Positions 1-9,952 of a stretch of 64,000 nt of DNA are shown here, one piece after another. Position 1 is the stretch's first letter. Every line of letters begins with the position of its first letter. Under the pieces are notes generated by a model that was not told the DNA's origin, ran no database searches, and was given only the letters and a program-made list of their open reading frames with translations. Origin of the DNA: an uncultured Verrucomicrobia subdivision 3 bacterium (GTDB lineage Bacteria; Verrucomicrobiota; Verrucomicrobiia; Limisphaerales; UBA11358); contig CAINLR010000066.1 of the NCBI GenBank assembly GCA_903850425.1, forward strand, positions 49,056 through 113,055. The letters are read 5' to 3'. Made by a program: the position numbers and the translations under genes.

Positions 1-2296
1 GATTCACATCCCAGCTCAGGGTCGGCGCCGGATAGAAAAACGCCACCTGATAGGTCTTGCCCAATGACCCGCTCACGTTCACCGTGAAAATGATTTGCGG
101 CGAGAGCTGCAGCACCGTCACCCCCGTGTCGGCCGACAAGGTGCCGAGCGCCGCGCGATTCAAAGTCACTTTGATCGTGCTGGTATTGGTTTGCGTGGGA
201 TCGGCCACGCCCACGGCAATGCCGGTCGAACTCTCCAGAGTGATGACTGACGATTTCTTGTTCACGGTAATTAAGTCAGCGGAGTTGGTGCCATCCGTCC
301 AGAAATTCGCCGCCACCAAACCCAGCGCGGGCTTGCCCGCCGCCTGAACCGTGGCGGTGTTCGTCAGCACCACGATATCCGGCGCGGCGGCGTAATTGGT
401 CATGCCGTTCGCCGTCACGTTGGGCAGGATCACATAGGCGTAAGTATAGTTGGTCGGCTTGACGCCGTGGTTGAACCAGAGCTTGAGATAAGTGTTGGTG
501 CTGAGATTGGTGGTCGAGGCAACATAGGTGCCGTTGTTGATTTCCGCCCAGGCGTGGGCGCGCAATTCCAGCGTAGCTTGCAAATTTGTCGCGCCGCCGG
601 GGAAATAGTATCCCGCCACGCCGGCAAGCGAACACCACGACGCGCTGGTTAGATTCGAACTCCAGCCGACGGCGGACGGATAGGACAGGCCGTTGACCTG
701 GAAATTGTTGGTCGGTGTGATCCCCAGGCGCCGGTCTTCTACCGTCGTGTGGACTTCATTCGTGCCGCCGCAAGTGATGCCGGCGCCAAGACAAAGGACT
801 TCATTGTCGAACATGAACCACGATTTCTTAGCGGTGAGCGAAGTTCCGTAGGACGCAAGCGACATCCCGGCGACGCCGTAACGCTTCGCCACCTGCGCCC
901 CGCCCACCCAGTTCTGCGTGGACAACGCGCCCTGACCGCTCCCATCGGCCCGATTGGTGATGGCCACCGTGGTCCCGGGCAGATGATACGGATCCACCGT
1001 CGGCCAGAAGTCGCCGGCAAATTGTGATTCAGGATTACCAAGATAGAGATAGGTCATGCCATCGCCGGTGAACCACCCGTGCAAATTTTCGCCATTGATG
1101 CTCTCGTAGTTGGCAATGCGGCTCGACATCATGCTCAAGCCAAAACAAAAGTTGGAGCGCCACGCCACCGCGCGATCCATGTCGGCGAAATGATACTGGC
1201 TCGGCGGCATCACGGGGGAATTCGCCCAGTTGGTGAATGCGGCCGCCGTCGCTGGCGGGGCAAAGGTGGCGATCTGCCGGATGTTGTTGATCGCGCCGCT
1301 GGCATTGCTCGCCTGCGTGGTGCTCACCCGCGAAATGGCGCGGCCGCGCACCATGTCCATCATCTCGCCGTTGTAGATCAGCGGCTCGAAGGAATCCGAA
1401 ACCCAATTGAAAACATTCGTCACGCCCGGGTCCGTGATCTGCCACGTCGAGCCGTCCAGCAGCGTGAGCAGTTGCGCGACATCGGCCAGCAACACCAGGC
1501 CATAGCTTCCCGTGTAGCCAAACTTCGTGTGCTGGATAAACGAGCCGTCGCGATAGAAACCGTCGCCGCTGGTCACATAGGGAAAGACTGGACTCAGGTT
1601 CGTCTGGCCGTAACTCATGCGTCCGCTGTTCTTGCCGTAAATTCCGCGGATGAGGACTACCTTGCACTGGTCGGTGAGATTGGCTCCGGTCAGCAGCGCC
1701 TTCGTTGGCGGACTGTAATGATCAATCGAGTTGTTGTAGCTGGTAATCTGCGTTCCGGTCAGCGAGGCATACATCATCACCACCGTGTCATTGAAAGCCT
1801 GCGGGCCGCCAATCTGCCAGTCCCACCAGTTGTCATATTGTGACCCCGTCGCAATCGTCGGCGAATAAATGTTGGTGGCCATCCAGTCCAATCCGCTGTT
1901 GATGGCCGCAGCGAGATTGGTGTTGCCCGCCAACGAACACCCCGGCGACGTCCAGGCCAGCGCCATCGTTTTCAGCCGGTTGAAGGTGCTGGAAATGTTC
2001 GCCGACTTGCTGCCCAGCGGCAGGTCGCTCCAGAGGTAAGTGCGACCGGCATTGGTGTTCAGGCTGGTCCAGTAAGTGTTCGCGCTGTTGGCCCGGCTCG
2101 TGAGCGTGGACGCGCTATTGTTGGATCCGCCAGTCAGCGTGGTCCACCAATATTGCCGCAGCGGGTCAAACTCGTCGGCGCGCACGGGGAAAGTGGCCAT
2201 GAAAAACAAAAAGCAGACAGTAAAAAGCAGAAAATCTTTCGGTTTTCTGCTTTCCCAATTTCGGCTCTTGCTCGGCTGGCTCTTGCAATGGGTCAT
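1..2296 (-). CDS. Polysaccharide lyase family 8 (hyaluronate/chondroitin/xanthan lyase-like), 3' end outside window
   Basis: Reading the minus strand from the ATG at 2296 gives 765 codons with no stop before the window edge, so the C-terminus is missing. A signal peptide (hydrophobic stretch about residues 21-38, ending VRA) indicates export. The alpha/alpha-toroid and central domains match PL8. N156 in YDNWWDWQIG, H256 in FIQHTKFG and Y265 in YTGSYG fit the family's Asn/His/Tyr triad, with the expected nine-residue His-Tyr spacing. NGENLHGWFTGDGMTYLY (around residue 405) and WPTVDPYHLPGTT are PL8 hallmarks. The enzyme should cleave uronic-acid polysaccharides by beta-elimination outside the cytoplasm. 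The substrate (hyaluronan, chondroitin or xanthan) cannot be told from motifs. ATG 2296 is the only start giving a full signal peptide. Confidence 0.9.
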   Translation of the reverse strand, partial: MTHCKSQPSKSRNWESRKPKDFLLFTVCFLFFMATFPVRADEFDPLRQYWWTTLTGGSNNSASTLTSRANSANTYWTSLNTNAGRTYLWSDLPLGSKSANISSTFNRLKTMALAWTSPGCSLAGNTNLAAAINSGLDWMATNIYSPTIATGSQYDNWWDWQIGGPQAFNDTVVMMYASLTGTQITSYNNSIDHYSPPTKALLTGANLTDQCKVVLIRGIYGKNSGRMSYGQTNLSPVFPYVTSGDGFYRDGSFIQHTKFGYTGSYGLVLLADVAQLLTLLDGSTWQITDPGVTNVFNWVSDSFEPLIYNGEMMDMVRGRAISRVSTTQASNASGAINNIRQIATFAPPATAAAFTNWANSPVMPPSQYHFADMDRAVAWRSNFCFGLSMMSSRIANYESINGENLHGWFTGDGMTYLYLGNPESQFAGDFWPTVDPYHLPGTTVAITNRADGSGQGALSTQNWVGGAQVAKRYGVAGMSLASYGTSLTAKKSWFMFDNEVLCLGAGITCGGTNEVHTTVEDRRLGITPTNNFQVNGLSYPSAVGWSSNLTSASWCSLAGVAGYYFPGGATNLQATLELRAHAWAEINNGTYVASTTNLSTNTYLKLWFNHGVKPTNYTYAYVILPNVTANGMTNYAAAPDIVVLTNTATVQAAGKPALGLVAANFWTDGTNSADLITVNKKSSVITLESSTGIAVGVADPTQTNTSTIKVTLNRAALGTLSADTGVTVLQLSPQIIFTVNVSGSLGKTYQVAFFYPAPTLSWDVN

Positions 2297-2364
2297 GGTT
2301 ATATTTTAACGGCCTTCGGCAACATCGCCAGTGCAGAATCTAGCTCGGAAGACCACTAGCAAAC

Positions 2365-2385
2365 AGAGCATAAACGTGCCCTGCG
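2365..2385 (-). promoter_or_regulatory. Motif shared with 9814-9834 upstream of another exported gene
   Basis: On the minus strand this 21-nt segment begins CGCAGGGCA and ends ATGCTCT. It matches 18 of 21 positions of a segment at 9814-9834. Both copies lie 50-70 bp upstream of the start codon of an exported minus-strand gene (PL8 lyase here, a pseudopilin there). It could be a common promoter or operator element. Two copies are weak evidence. Confidence 0.25.
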
Positions 2386-2391
2386 GATGAA

Positions 2392-2448
2392 GTCAGAGGA
2401 ATAAATGTAGGGAATCTTCTTCATTCCCTTGACAATTATTCCTCTGAC
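2392..2448. repeat. Long imperfect hairpin upstream of the PL8 lyase
   Basis: The arms 2392-2404 (GTCAGAGGAATAA) and 2436-2448 are perfect 13-bp inverted repeats. A second nested pair, AGGGAAT with ATTCCCT (about 2409-2429), surrounds a short loop. It lies between the terminator of the PATR gene and the lyase start. It lacks a T-run, so it looks more like a palindromic repeat or regulatory structure than a terminator. Confidence 0.55.
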
Positions 2449-2477
2449 TCGGTTCCCGGGAAATAATTTCGAGAAGC

Positions 2478-2516
2478 AAAAAAAGGCCCGCGGCGCAGTT
2501 TTTTGCACCGCGGGCC
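2478..2516 (-). terminator. Rho-independent terminator of the PATR gene
   Basis: The arms 2485-2497 (GGCCCGCGGCGCA) and 2504-2516 pair over 13 bp with one mismatch. On the minus strand the stem is followed by seven T residues (A-run 2478-2484 on the plus strand). It begins about 18 bp past the stop of the 2534-7921 gene. Confidence 0.85.
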
Positions 2517-2533
2517 GTGAAGTTTCTTTTAGC

Positions 2534-5500
2534 TTACGGATAAATCAGGCGGTAGAACTCCGTGGGCTTGGTGGCATCCAGCGGCATGGATACCTTGTTC
2601 GTGGTGGCGGAACCGGGCACGGTGCCCCAGTCATTCGTGTTCGCGCTCAGACCGGTGTTGAGGTGATTGGTCTGCATCACCAAGCGCCAGCCGATGTGGT
2701 CGGTCGGCCAGGAGAGATTCAGATTTCCGCCGCTGACACTATTTGTGAGTGTCGGCGGGTTGGTGTTGACCGTCGAAGCCCCAGTCACCGTCAGATAGAG
2801 TTCATTTCCACTGAGGCTGAGAGTCGCCGTTCCGCCCGCGCCCAGGCCGTTGCCCGCGACGATGACGGTGGCCGGGGCGGTGCCCGCCACCACGCCGCCC
2901 GCAGCAACGGAGATGAGCTTATAATTGCCGTTACCCAAAGCGGCACCGGTATTGTTCACCGTCACTGGAGTAGTTGCCCCAACCGTCAACGCGCCGTCAG
3001 GAAGGTTCAGTGAAGGCACGCCCGACGAATAAGTCAGGCTGAGCGCTGCCGGAGCGGCGGCAACGTCCACGCTGCCGAGCAGCACGGCCGTCGAAGAGAG
3101 GTTGCCCAGCACTTGATAATCCGCCAGCACATAGGGCTGGGTCGCCAGCAGGGCGACATTCAGTTTCGCGCCACCAGCAATCAGGATGTTGGTGCTGGTC
3201 AACGTGGCGGAGTTGGACAAGACCAGCGTGCCGCCGGTGATGAACGTGTCGTTGGTATAGGAGAGCTGCGCCGGATTCGCCAAGGTCAGTGTGCCCGCGC
3301 CCGCCTTGGTGAAGCTGCCGTTGCCAACAATGTCATCGTTGATGATGGTGTCGAAGCCCGCCGTATCAATCGCGCCGCCGCCCGTGCCCGTGCCGAATTT
3401 CACCGTGTAGGCATTGGCCAAAATTGGATTCAATTCCGGCACCGCCGCCGTGAGCTTTAGCGTGCCGCCGCCGGCCAAAATGACTTCGCCAAAACCCGAG
3501 GTCGGCGTCGTGTCCTGTTCGAATGCCGCCGGCGTGTTGAACTGGCCGCTGATGGTGAGCACGGCCTGGCCGCTGTTGCCGTCCGCCCCATTCACCTTGA
3601 TCGTGTTCGTTCCTTTGTAAGTGAAGACGCTGCTCGCGCCCACAGTGAAGCTGGCGCTGTAACCACCCACGCCCAACAACTCCATGTCGCCATTTTGCAG
3701 CCAGAAACCGCCCGCGTTGAGCGTAGTGACCGAAGTGCGCGCCGCGATGAGCGTGCCGTTATTGGTGATTGAACCGGCGACATTCATCGCGACGGTAGTG
3801 GTGCCGGCGGCGTTGGTGTTGCCGATCTGAATTTGATTGGTCGCTCCCAGCAAGTTGGTGACGCCCACTGAAACCGTCGCGCCTGCGGCCACGGTGAGCG
3901 TGCCGCCCGCGCTGGCCGGGCCGACATAGAGTCCCCCGCTCGCCGCGCTCTGATTGCCCGCCAAAATCAGGTTGCCGGCATTGACCGTAAGGCCGCCGGA
4001 GTAAGTGTTCGTGCCGGAGAGCCGGGCGGTGCCCGCGCCCGCTTTGGTCAATCCAAAGCCAAGCCCGCCGTCACTGATCACACTGCTGACGGTCAGCACG
4101 GCCGAACCGCTCGCAGTGATCTGGCGGTTCGTGGTCAAGACTACTCCGACCGAGCCGAGCGTGAGATCTTGATTGCCACTGTAGGCGAAATCGTTGTTCC
4201 AACTCTGCGCGTTGGTCACGGTGACGGGACCGCTGCCGGTGTTGTCGAGCGTGCCACCGTTGATGGCCAGCGCACCACTGCCCAGCGCGGCATTGTTGTT
4301 GATGTTCAATGTGCCGGCGGAAAGTGTCGTGCCACCGCTGTAAGTGTTGGGGCTGGACAGCGTCACGGCGGCGGTGCCGAGTTTGGTCAAGCTATTGGTG
4401 CCGCCAATCGGACTGCCACTGAAGGCATAGTTCTTCGCGCTATTGTTCACGAACAGGCCCTTGGGCAGAACCGTGGTGGTGACATTAACCGTGGTGTTGC
4501 TCGCCGTGTCGTCGAACTGCACCGTGTTGCCGTTGGCGTATTTCGCAACCGCGCCGTTGAAGTTCCAATTCGTCGTGGCGTTGATATCCCAGTTGCCGTT
4601 CACGATGCCCGTCCAATATTCAATGGCGACAGCCGAGGATACATTCAAGGCAATCGTGTTGCCATTGGTGATGATGGTGCCGGTGACCAAGGGAGGCAAC
4701 GTGCCCAATGTAAAACCGCCCGCGCCGCTGATCGTGGCAAAGTTGAGGAGCGGATAAATCTGGCCGGCCAGAAAACTGCCGCTCAGAATATTGATGGTGG
4801 TCGGGCCATTGACCACGAGGTTGGTGGCGTTGATCGGCGCGATCGTTGTGCTGGACACGTTGCTGAACTCATTCGTGACCGGGCCAACGCTGCTGCCCAG
4901 CGTCAAGGTATCCGTCTTCAATTGGCTGACACCGGCGACGGTGACGCCCAAAGTCGTTCCGTCATTTTCCGTGATCACACCCACGCCGGTCTGCCCACTG
5001 CTGACCACCAGCTTGCCGGCGGTAACCGTGGTTGATCCGGTGTAGCTATTGGGTGCCGCGAGCGTCAAGGTGCCGACTCCAATCTTATTCAAGTTGCCCG
5101 CGCCGCTGACCGCGCCGTTAAACGTCAACGAAACACCGCTACCAACGCTCACGGTCGCGCCCCCGCCAGTGTCACCCAGCAGGTTTACCGAACCGACGAT
5201 GGTATTAACTCCGCTGCCAGCAACCATCGTGGAGTTGTCGGCCAAGATGATCTTTTTGTCGAGCGGGTTCGCAATGGCCCACAATTGGAAAGTGGCGGCC
5301 CCTTCGACCATCAGCGTTTTGGCCGGATTGCCCAATCCCGTGCTGCTCGTCTCATAGCTCAAGATGCCGGAACGCACGTCCACATTGCCCAAGGCCGGGT
5401 CAACGATCACGCCCGTCAGGCTCACTTGATTGGCCCCGACCTTGATAAGGTTATAGGCATTGCCACCGGTCGAGAGCGACGCGGTGGGATTCGCGCGCAG

Positions 5501-7921
5501 GTCCCAACGCCCCGTGCCACCAAGGGCGGTGTCACCAGTTAACGTGACGAAACGCAGCGCATTTTGCTGGGCCGTGGCGGAAGAATTGATGATGGCCCCG
5601 TTGGTCGTGCCGCTAATGGCGTTAAGAATCGGGTCGCCCATGCCGGAAACAAACACCGGCTTGGCATCCATGTTTTGGGCGTTGAGATCCAGCGCGCCGC
5701 CGTTGATGAACAGCGGCGTGGTGAGATTCACACCAAACACGCTGACACCGGGAATTTTGAAAATGCCACCGAGGATCGTATTCGTGCCATCGAGAACTTG
5801 TTGCAGCGTCCAAGCCACCGTGCCGGGTCCGGTTTTCGTGAACGAATGACCCGTGGCCACCCAGCCGCCGCTGGTGGTGAATGAAAGCACCGCGCCCCCG
5901 GTGTCCACTTGCAGCGTGCCACCATTCGGCCCGATGCTGAAGTCGCGGGCGCTGGATTCGCCGGCCCCGGTGTATTCCAAAGTGCCACCGTTGATATATT
6001 GGTTCACAATGTTGTTTGGAGCCGCACCCAAAGGACTCGCTGCCCCACCCGCGCCAATCGTGGGGACGGCAATCGTGCCGCCGCTGATGGTGGTAATGCC
6101 GGTGTAGGTGTTGTTGTTATTGTTGGTCAGAGCGCCCGAGCCGCTCTTGGTCAAACCGCCGGTCCCGCCGATCGCGCCACCATTGAAAGAATAGTTGTTG
6201 GTCGAGTTTACCGTGATATAGCCAGCGATTACATCCGTCGGCAAAGTCACGACAAAGTTGGTGGCGGTGTCGTCGAAGGTAACTGCGTCGTTGTTATAGA
6301 ATTCATCCTGACTGACCCCATTCAACCAGTTCGAGGTAGTCGTGATATCCCAATTGTTTGCCGCGCCGTCGCCGCGCCAGACCAGGTTGGCCGGCGGCGT
6401 GCCGGTGACGACCAAGTCAATGCTGCCGGTGTTGGTTAAGATGAAGCCGCCGACCGCGCCGCGTCCGCCCGTCGGAAAACCGCTGACGGAAAAATTATTG
6501 GAACTGCCGGTGAACGAGCCGCCAAATTTGATCAGCCGATAGGTTCCGCTCCCGAGCGCGCCACCGATGTTGGCACCCAGGGCAAAGTTGTTGACGCCCG
6601 TCGCAGCCAGATCGCCCGCCACCACTACTTGGTCGTTGCTCTTGATGGTGCCGCTGGGATCGGATGAGAGGTTCATCTGGATCGCCGCGCCACCCAACGT
6701 GAGATTGTTGCTGAAGGTCAGCGTGCCCGCCGTGGTGGCACCCGCGCCTGAGTTCAGCGCCGGCACGGTGCCTGGAATGATCGTCGCGGTGGTGGTGGTC
6801 ACGTTGCCGACCACCACCCCATTGCCTTGAAGCGTCTTGCCCGCCGCGAGCGTCCAGGCGCTCGGCACAGCGGAAACATCCAGGACGGAAGTTCCGCCCA
6901 GCACAATCGTCAGGTTGACAATCGAGCCCCCGGCCCCGAGGGCAATCCGGCCATTGTTGATGATCAGAAAACCGGTGGTGGTGTTGACCCCGTTGAACAC
7001 CCAGGTGCCGGTGCCGTCCTTCCAAATAACAAACGTCGCACTGCTTGGTCCGTTCGTGATGGGGCCATTGATCACGCCGAGGCCGGAGCCGTTCAACTCA
7101 ACGCCGCGGCTGGTGATCGTCGGTCCAATGCCGCCGTTCAGCGTCAGCAATCCGCCGCTGGCCTTGAACGACTCGCCGTTGCCGCCAGAACCGGTGACGA
7201 TCAGCGGACTGAAGATGGTGTTTGAGCCGGAGATGTTCTCGATGCACGGCACGGTCAGGTCGCCTAAAGCCGTGGTGGAACTGAAACCGCCAAACGCGTT
7301 GGTGATATTATTCGTTCCGGTCAAATTCAATTGCAGGAAGCCGCTGAGCACCGCGCCGGCTTTGTTGAGCGCCACGGTGCCTGTGCCAAGCGCCTGCGGG
7401 TTGGTGATGCGCACCACGCCGAGACTGCTGCCAATGGTGGTGCCGCCCGAGTAAGTATTGGTGGCGGTGAGCACCAGCGTGCCGACGCCGGATTTGGTGA
7501 GGTTGTTTGTGCCGCTGATCACTCCGTTCATGGTCAGTTGGTTCGCGGTGACAGCAATGGTCCGCGCTCCCGAAGGCGCGAACGGCGTGTCCACATTGAG
7601 CACGTTCGTGCCGATGGCGCTGGTCAGTGTGCCGCCGAGCCAGACCGGGTTGCCATTCAAAGTCCAACCGCCGCTGTTGAACGTCATGGTGTTGGTAATC
7701 ACCGCATAATCGTTGGTCATGGTCAACCGATTGGTGCCGGCAAAGACCAGGGCGTCACCGGTCACCGCTGGAATGCTGGGATAGGTGTCCCAGTTGGTCG
7801 CGGTGGTCCAGAAGCTGTTGGGCCCCGCGCCGGTCCAGTTGCGGGTGGTGGCGTCAGCGCTGCCCGCCAGGAGCAACAGGCCAAGGACGGTGGAGGTTAG
7901 GGATGGTCGGAGGGTTTTCAT
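2534..7921 (-). CDS. Giant secreted protein with autotransporter-associated beta-strand (PATR) repeats
   Basis: 1795 residues with a signal peptide (residues 1-25, LLLLAGSADA) and an almost entirely Gly/Thr/Asn/Val-rich body. At least six PATR-type units of the form LTKSGVGTLVLTATNTYSGG occur along the chain, consistent with a long right-handed beta-helix. There is no recognisable C-terminal outer-membrane barrel. It ends instead in a roughly 60-residue tail (SWPTDHIGWRL ... FYRLIYP) typical of verrucomicrobial secreted proteins. The same tail occurs in the pseudogene near 43.9-44.5 kb. The probable role is a cell-surface or released fibrous adhesin, or a scaffold in polysaccharide use. Substrate and export route are unknown. 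A strong terminator follows. The many plus-strand open frames across it are antisense shadows of its repetitive GC-rich codons. Confidence 0.88.
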   Translation of the reverse strand: MKTLRPSLTSTVLGLLLLAGSADATTRNWTGAGPNSFWTTATNWDTYPSIPAVTGDALVFAGTNRLTMTNDYAVITNTMTFNSGGWTLNGNPVWLGGTLTSAIGTNVLNVDTPFAPSGARTIAVTANQLTMNGVISGTNNLTKSGVGTLVLTATNTYSGGTTIGSSLGVVRITNPQALGTGTVALNKAGAVLSGFLQLNLTGTNNITNAFGGFSSTTALGDLTVPCIENISGSNTIFSPLIVTGSGGNGESFKASGGLLTLNGGIGPTITSRGVELNGSGLGVINGPITNGPSSATFVIWKDGTGTWVFNGVNTTTGFLIINNGRIALGAGGSIVNLTIVLGGTSVLDVSAVPSAWTLAAGKTLQGNGVVVGNVTTTTATIIPGTVPALNSGAGATTAGTLTFSNNLTLGGAAIQMNLSSDPSGTIKSNDQVVVAGDLAATGVNNFALGANIGGALGSGTYRLIKFGGSFTGSSNNFSVSGFPTGGRGAVGGFILTNTGSIDLVVTGTPPANLVWRGDGAANNWDITTTSNWLNGVSQDEFYNNDAVTFDDTATNFVVTLPTDVIAGYITVNSTNNYSFNGGAIGGTGGLTKSGSGALTNNNNNTYTGITTISGGTIAVPTIGAGGAASPLGAAPNNIVNQYINGGTLEYTGAGESSARDFSIGPNGGTLQVDTGGAVLSFTTSGGWVATGHSFTKTGPGTVAWTLQQVLDGTNTILGGIFKIPGVSVFGVNLTTPLFINGGALDLNAQNMDAKPVFVSGMGDPILNAISGTTNGAIINSSATAQQNALRFVTLTGDTALGGTGRWDLRANPTASLSTGGNAYNLIKVGANQVSLTGVIVDPALGNVDVRSGILSYETSSTGLGNPAKTLMVEGAATFQLWAIANPLDKKIILADNSTMVAGSGVNTIVGSVNLLGDTGGGATVSVGSGVSLTFNGAVSGAGNLNKIGVGTLTLAAPNSYTGSTTVTAGKLVVSSGQTGVGVITENDGTTLGVTVAGVSQLKTDTLTLGSSVGPVTNEFSNVSSTTIAPINATNLVVNGPTTINILSGSFLAGQIYPLLNFATISGAGGFTLGTLPPLVTGTIITNGNTIALNVSSAVAIEYWTGIVNGNWDINATTNWNFNGAVAKYANGNTVQFDDTASNTTVNVTTTVLPKGLFVNNSAKNYAFSGSPIGGTNSLTKLGTAAVTLSSPNTYSGGTTLSAGTLNINNNAALGSGALAINGGTLDNTGSGPVTVTNAQSWNNDFAYSGNQDLTLGSVGVVLTTNRQITASGSAVLTVSSVISDGGLGFGLTKAGAGTARLSGTNTYSGGLTVNAGNLILAGNQSAASGGLYVGPASAGGTLTVAAGATVSVGVTNLLGATNQIQIGNTNAAGTTTVAMNVAGSITNNGTLIAARTSVTTLNAGGFWLQNGDMELLGVGGYSASFTVGASSVFTYKGTNTIKVNGADGNSGQAVLTISGQFNTPAAFEQDTTPTSGFGEVILAGGGTLKLTAAVPELNPILANAYTVKFGTGTGGGAIDTAGFDTIINDDIVGNGSFTKAGAGTLTLANPAQLSYTNDTFITGGTLVLSNSATLTSTNILIAGGAKLNVALLATQPYVLADYQVLGNLSSTAVLLGSVDVAAAPAALSLTYSSGVPSLNLPDGALTVGATTPVTVNNTGAALGNGNYKLISVAAGGVVAGTAPATVIVAGNGLGAGGTATLSLSGNELYLTVTGASTVNTNPPTLTNSVSGGNLNLSWPTDHIGWRLVMQTNHLNTGLSANTNDWGTVPGSATTNKVSMPLDATKPTEFYRLIYP

Positions 7922-7923
7922 GT

Positions 7924-7957
7924 GTTATGGTTCGGGTTTAGTTATGGTTCGGGTTTA
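7924..7957. repeat. 17-bp tandem duplication directly before the PATR gene start
   Basis: The 17-mer GTTATGGTTCGGGTTTA occurs twice in a row with no mismatch, ending 2 bp from the start codon region of the minus-strand PATR gene. It occupies the ribosome-binding region, where no good Shine-Dalgarno sequence is visible. It could alter translation or be a recent slippage event. Confidence 0.8.
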
Positions 7958-8040
7958 GCTGCATGGCTGGATTCAAACTCAGTGGAGTTGCGGACAAGTT
8001 AAGCATCAAAGTGGTTTTGTTCTTACAAGCGGATCAACGA

Positions 8041-8841
8041 TCATTGGGGAGTCGGCGTGAATTTCAGCGCGGCCAACTGGCTCGCCGGAATGGTTGACAG
8101 ATCTTCCTGATAAAAATACCACCAGTAATCTAGGTTTCCCCAACCGGTGATTTCATACATCTTTTCCACTTTCACCCAGTTGGCCGAACCGTCGCTGTAG
8201 AGTTGATTCGCGCCATCCGAATGGACGGCACTCTTCCGTTGATGCACCGGCTTTTTTCCCCACAATCCGGTGGTGGTGTAAACGACGCAGTCCGCCGCCA
8301 GCACCCACGAAGGTTTCGACTGGCCCAGTTTGATGGGGCTGCATGAAGGATTGGCGCTGCTGGCGCTATTATAGACATGGTTAATCCACCATCGCACGCC
8401 GCCAAAATACTGGTAGCCGATGGTCCATTGATTGACAGTGCTGTTCCAACTGGCATGGCCGTCACCCCATTCGGGACAGGACCAGACCGAAGTGCTGTTC
8501 GTCTGGGTCGGATCTAGATTACATTCCCTGGCCAACGCAGCTTCGGGCGCATTGATGGCGTTTTGGTTGAAGCCTTGTTTCGTCGCAAGCGGAATTCCCG
8601 CACTGGCAGGCCGGGCCTGAACCACATAATCATTGGCATCGCCGGCGTAAACCGTCATCCCAATGCCGATCTGCCGCAGGTTGTTCAAACAGGAAATGCG
8701 CTTGGCCCGCTCCTTGGCGGAAGCCAGGGCTGGCAACAACATCGCCGCCAATATCGCGATGATGGCAATGACCACCAGCAGTTCGATCAACGTGAAAGCT
8801 CGGTCATGCCTGGGCAGACTCGATTGTCTTTTTCTGGTCAT
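8041..8841 (-). CDS. Pseudopilin-like exported protein (prepilin N-terminal methylation motif)
   Basis: 266 residues. A short basic leader is followed by the type IV prepilin cleavage motif and helix ([18 protein letters not shown], about residues 16-33), then a DUF1559/type II pseudopilin-like C-terminal domain with [20 protein letters not shown]. After cleavage and N-methylation it would sit in the inner membrane or join a type II secretion or pilus-like fibre. It is the downstream member of a tandem pair with the 8881-9762 gene (39 bp apart, same strand). It precedes the PATR gene, so it may help export or surface display, but this is inferred from neighbourhood only. Verrucomicrobial genomes carry many paralogues of unknown individual role. 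Confidence 0.85.
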   Translation of the reverse strand: MTRKRQSSLPRHDRAFTLIELLVVIAIIAILAAMLLPALASAKERAKRISCLNNLRQIGIGMTVYAGDANDYVVQARPASAGIPLATKQGFNQNAINAPEAALARECNLDPTQTNSTSVWSCPEWGDGHASWNSTVNQWTIGYQYFGGVRWWINHVYNSASSANPSCSPIKLGQSKPSWVLAADCVVYTTTGLWGKKPVHQRKSAVHSDGANQLYSDGSANWVKVEKMYEITGWGNLDYWWYFYQEDLSTIPASQLAALKFTPTPQ

Positions 8842-8880
8842 GCTAACACTTCTGCGATTGGCGAACTCCGCTGCCCGGGT

Positions 8881-9762
8881 TCAAGGCCGCGAGGCGTGGT
8901 CTTGCAGCCAGAGCACATCATGCGGCGCGGCGAGCGTATTATAGGCTCCCACAGGAATGCTCGGTAAAAGCGTGTTGCCATCTTTCCACTTGTGAATTTC
9001 CGAGTGGCCGTCCGCAAACGCCACGCCTGCCGCGCCGCCATGGTAGATGGCCGGAAAGTCAGCCAGGAGCGGCGGCGTCGTTGGATAGCCCACCATGGTT
9101 ACGAGAAACAGCCCGTCATTAATGCTCTCATGCCGTTCGTCCACAAACACCATCGCGTCGGACGGACTCATTTTAGAAGAGATGTGGCTGAGTTTCTTGA
9201 ATACCGTGCCGTTGGCGCGCCCATAGGTTCCGTCATCATCGCTGGCACCGTTGCCTTTCCAAACTCCGCCCACCCAGCCGTTCATACTCATGCTGCGCAC
9301 CCGTGGACCGACCTTGCCAGTGGGATCCTTGCCCTGACTCGGATCCGCCGGACAGTGCCAAATGCCACGGTTATTGCCGCAATACTTCAACAGGGGACTT
9401 TTATCAATGGTGTTGGCGTAATCCCAGTTCCCTTGGGCTGCCGGATTGGCGAAGTCCAGCATCAGAGCCGCTGTCACCCAGGCGGGCGGAGTGATCGCCG
9501 TGCCGTCGGGGGCGGCATTGTAGGCCGCCAGCAGCCGGTCATTGTTGTCCTCGGCATACATGCGCCAGGCAAAGCCCAACTGCCGCGAGTTGCTCATACA
9601 GGAGATGCCGGAAGCCTTCTGTTTGGCCTTGCTCAACGCCGGCAATAGCATGGCGGCGAGAATGGCAATGATGGCAATGACCACCAGTAATTCAATCAAC
9701 GTGAACGCTGAAACTAGTGCGTTAAACGCCCGCCTGCCGCTGGCAAGTTTGAAAATCATCAT
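8881..9762 (-). CDS. Pseudopilin-like exported protein (prepilin N-terminal methylation motif)
   Basis: 293 residues with the prepilin helix at about residues 20-38 ([18 protein letters not shown]), followed by [22 protein letters not shown], the standard post-helix segment of verrucomicrobial/planctomycetal pseudopilins. The C-terminal part includes a VFADGH-like [19 protein letters not shown] motif common in this group. Two adjacent ATG codons (9762 and 9759) can serve as start. It sits just upstream of the 8041-8841 paralogue and probably shares its transcript. The two are diverged after the helix, so this is not a recent duplication. Confidence 0.85.
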   Translation of the reverse strand: MMIFKLASGRRAFNALVSAFTLIELLVVIAIIAILAAMLLPALSKAKQKASGISCMSNSRQLGFAWRMYAEDNNDRLLAAYNAAPDGTAITPPAWVTAALMLDFANPAAQGNWDYANTIDKSPLLKYCGNNRGIWHCPADPSQGKDPTGKVGPRVRSMSMNGWVGGVWKGNGASDDDGTYGRANGTVFKKLSHISSKMSPSDAMVFVDERHESINDGLFLVTMVGYPTTPPLLADFPAIYHGGAAGVAFADGHSEIHKWKDGNTLLPSIPVGAYNTLAAPHDVLWLQDHASRP

Positions 9763-9813
9763 GCTCGTATGAAATCAGTGAAAACAAACTTAGCAGACCA
9801 GACCAGCTTGTAT

Positions 9814-9834
9814 AGAGCATGAATATGCCCTGCG
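9814..9834 (-). promoter_or_regulatory. Second copy of the motif at 2365-2385
   Basis: It matches the 2365-2385 segment at 18 of 21 positions and lies about 52 bp upstream of the pseudopilin start. On the minus strand it reads CGCAGGGCATATTCATGCTC and is followed by TATACAAG. A shared promoter element is possible, with low confidence. Confidence 0.25.
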
Positions 9835-9952
9835 TCGGCGCGGAGGAAGGTTGCGAATTACCGGTCGCGATCAGGAAATAAGGACCGGGGTTGGCGGGCG
9901 AAGCGCCGTGGGCCGAGGGCGCGCGATTGCACCGGACCGAAAAGTGTGCCCT

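Noticed and set aside
4169..5035. 288-codon plus-strand frame opposite the PATR gene
   Set aside because: Arises from the repetitive Gly/Thr/Val codons of the PATR gene read backwards.
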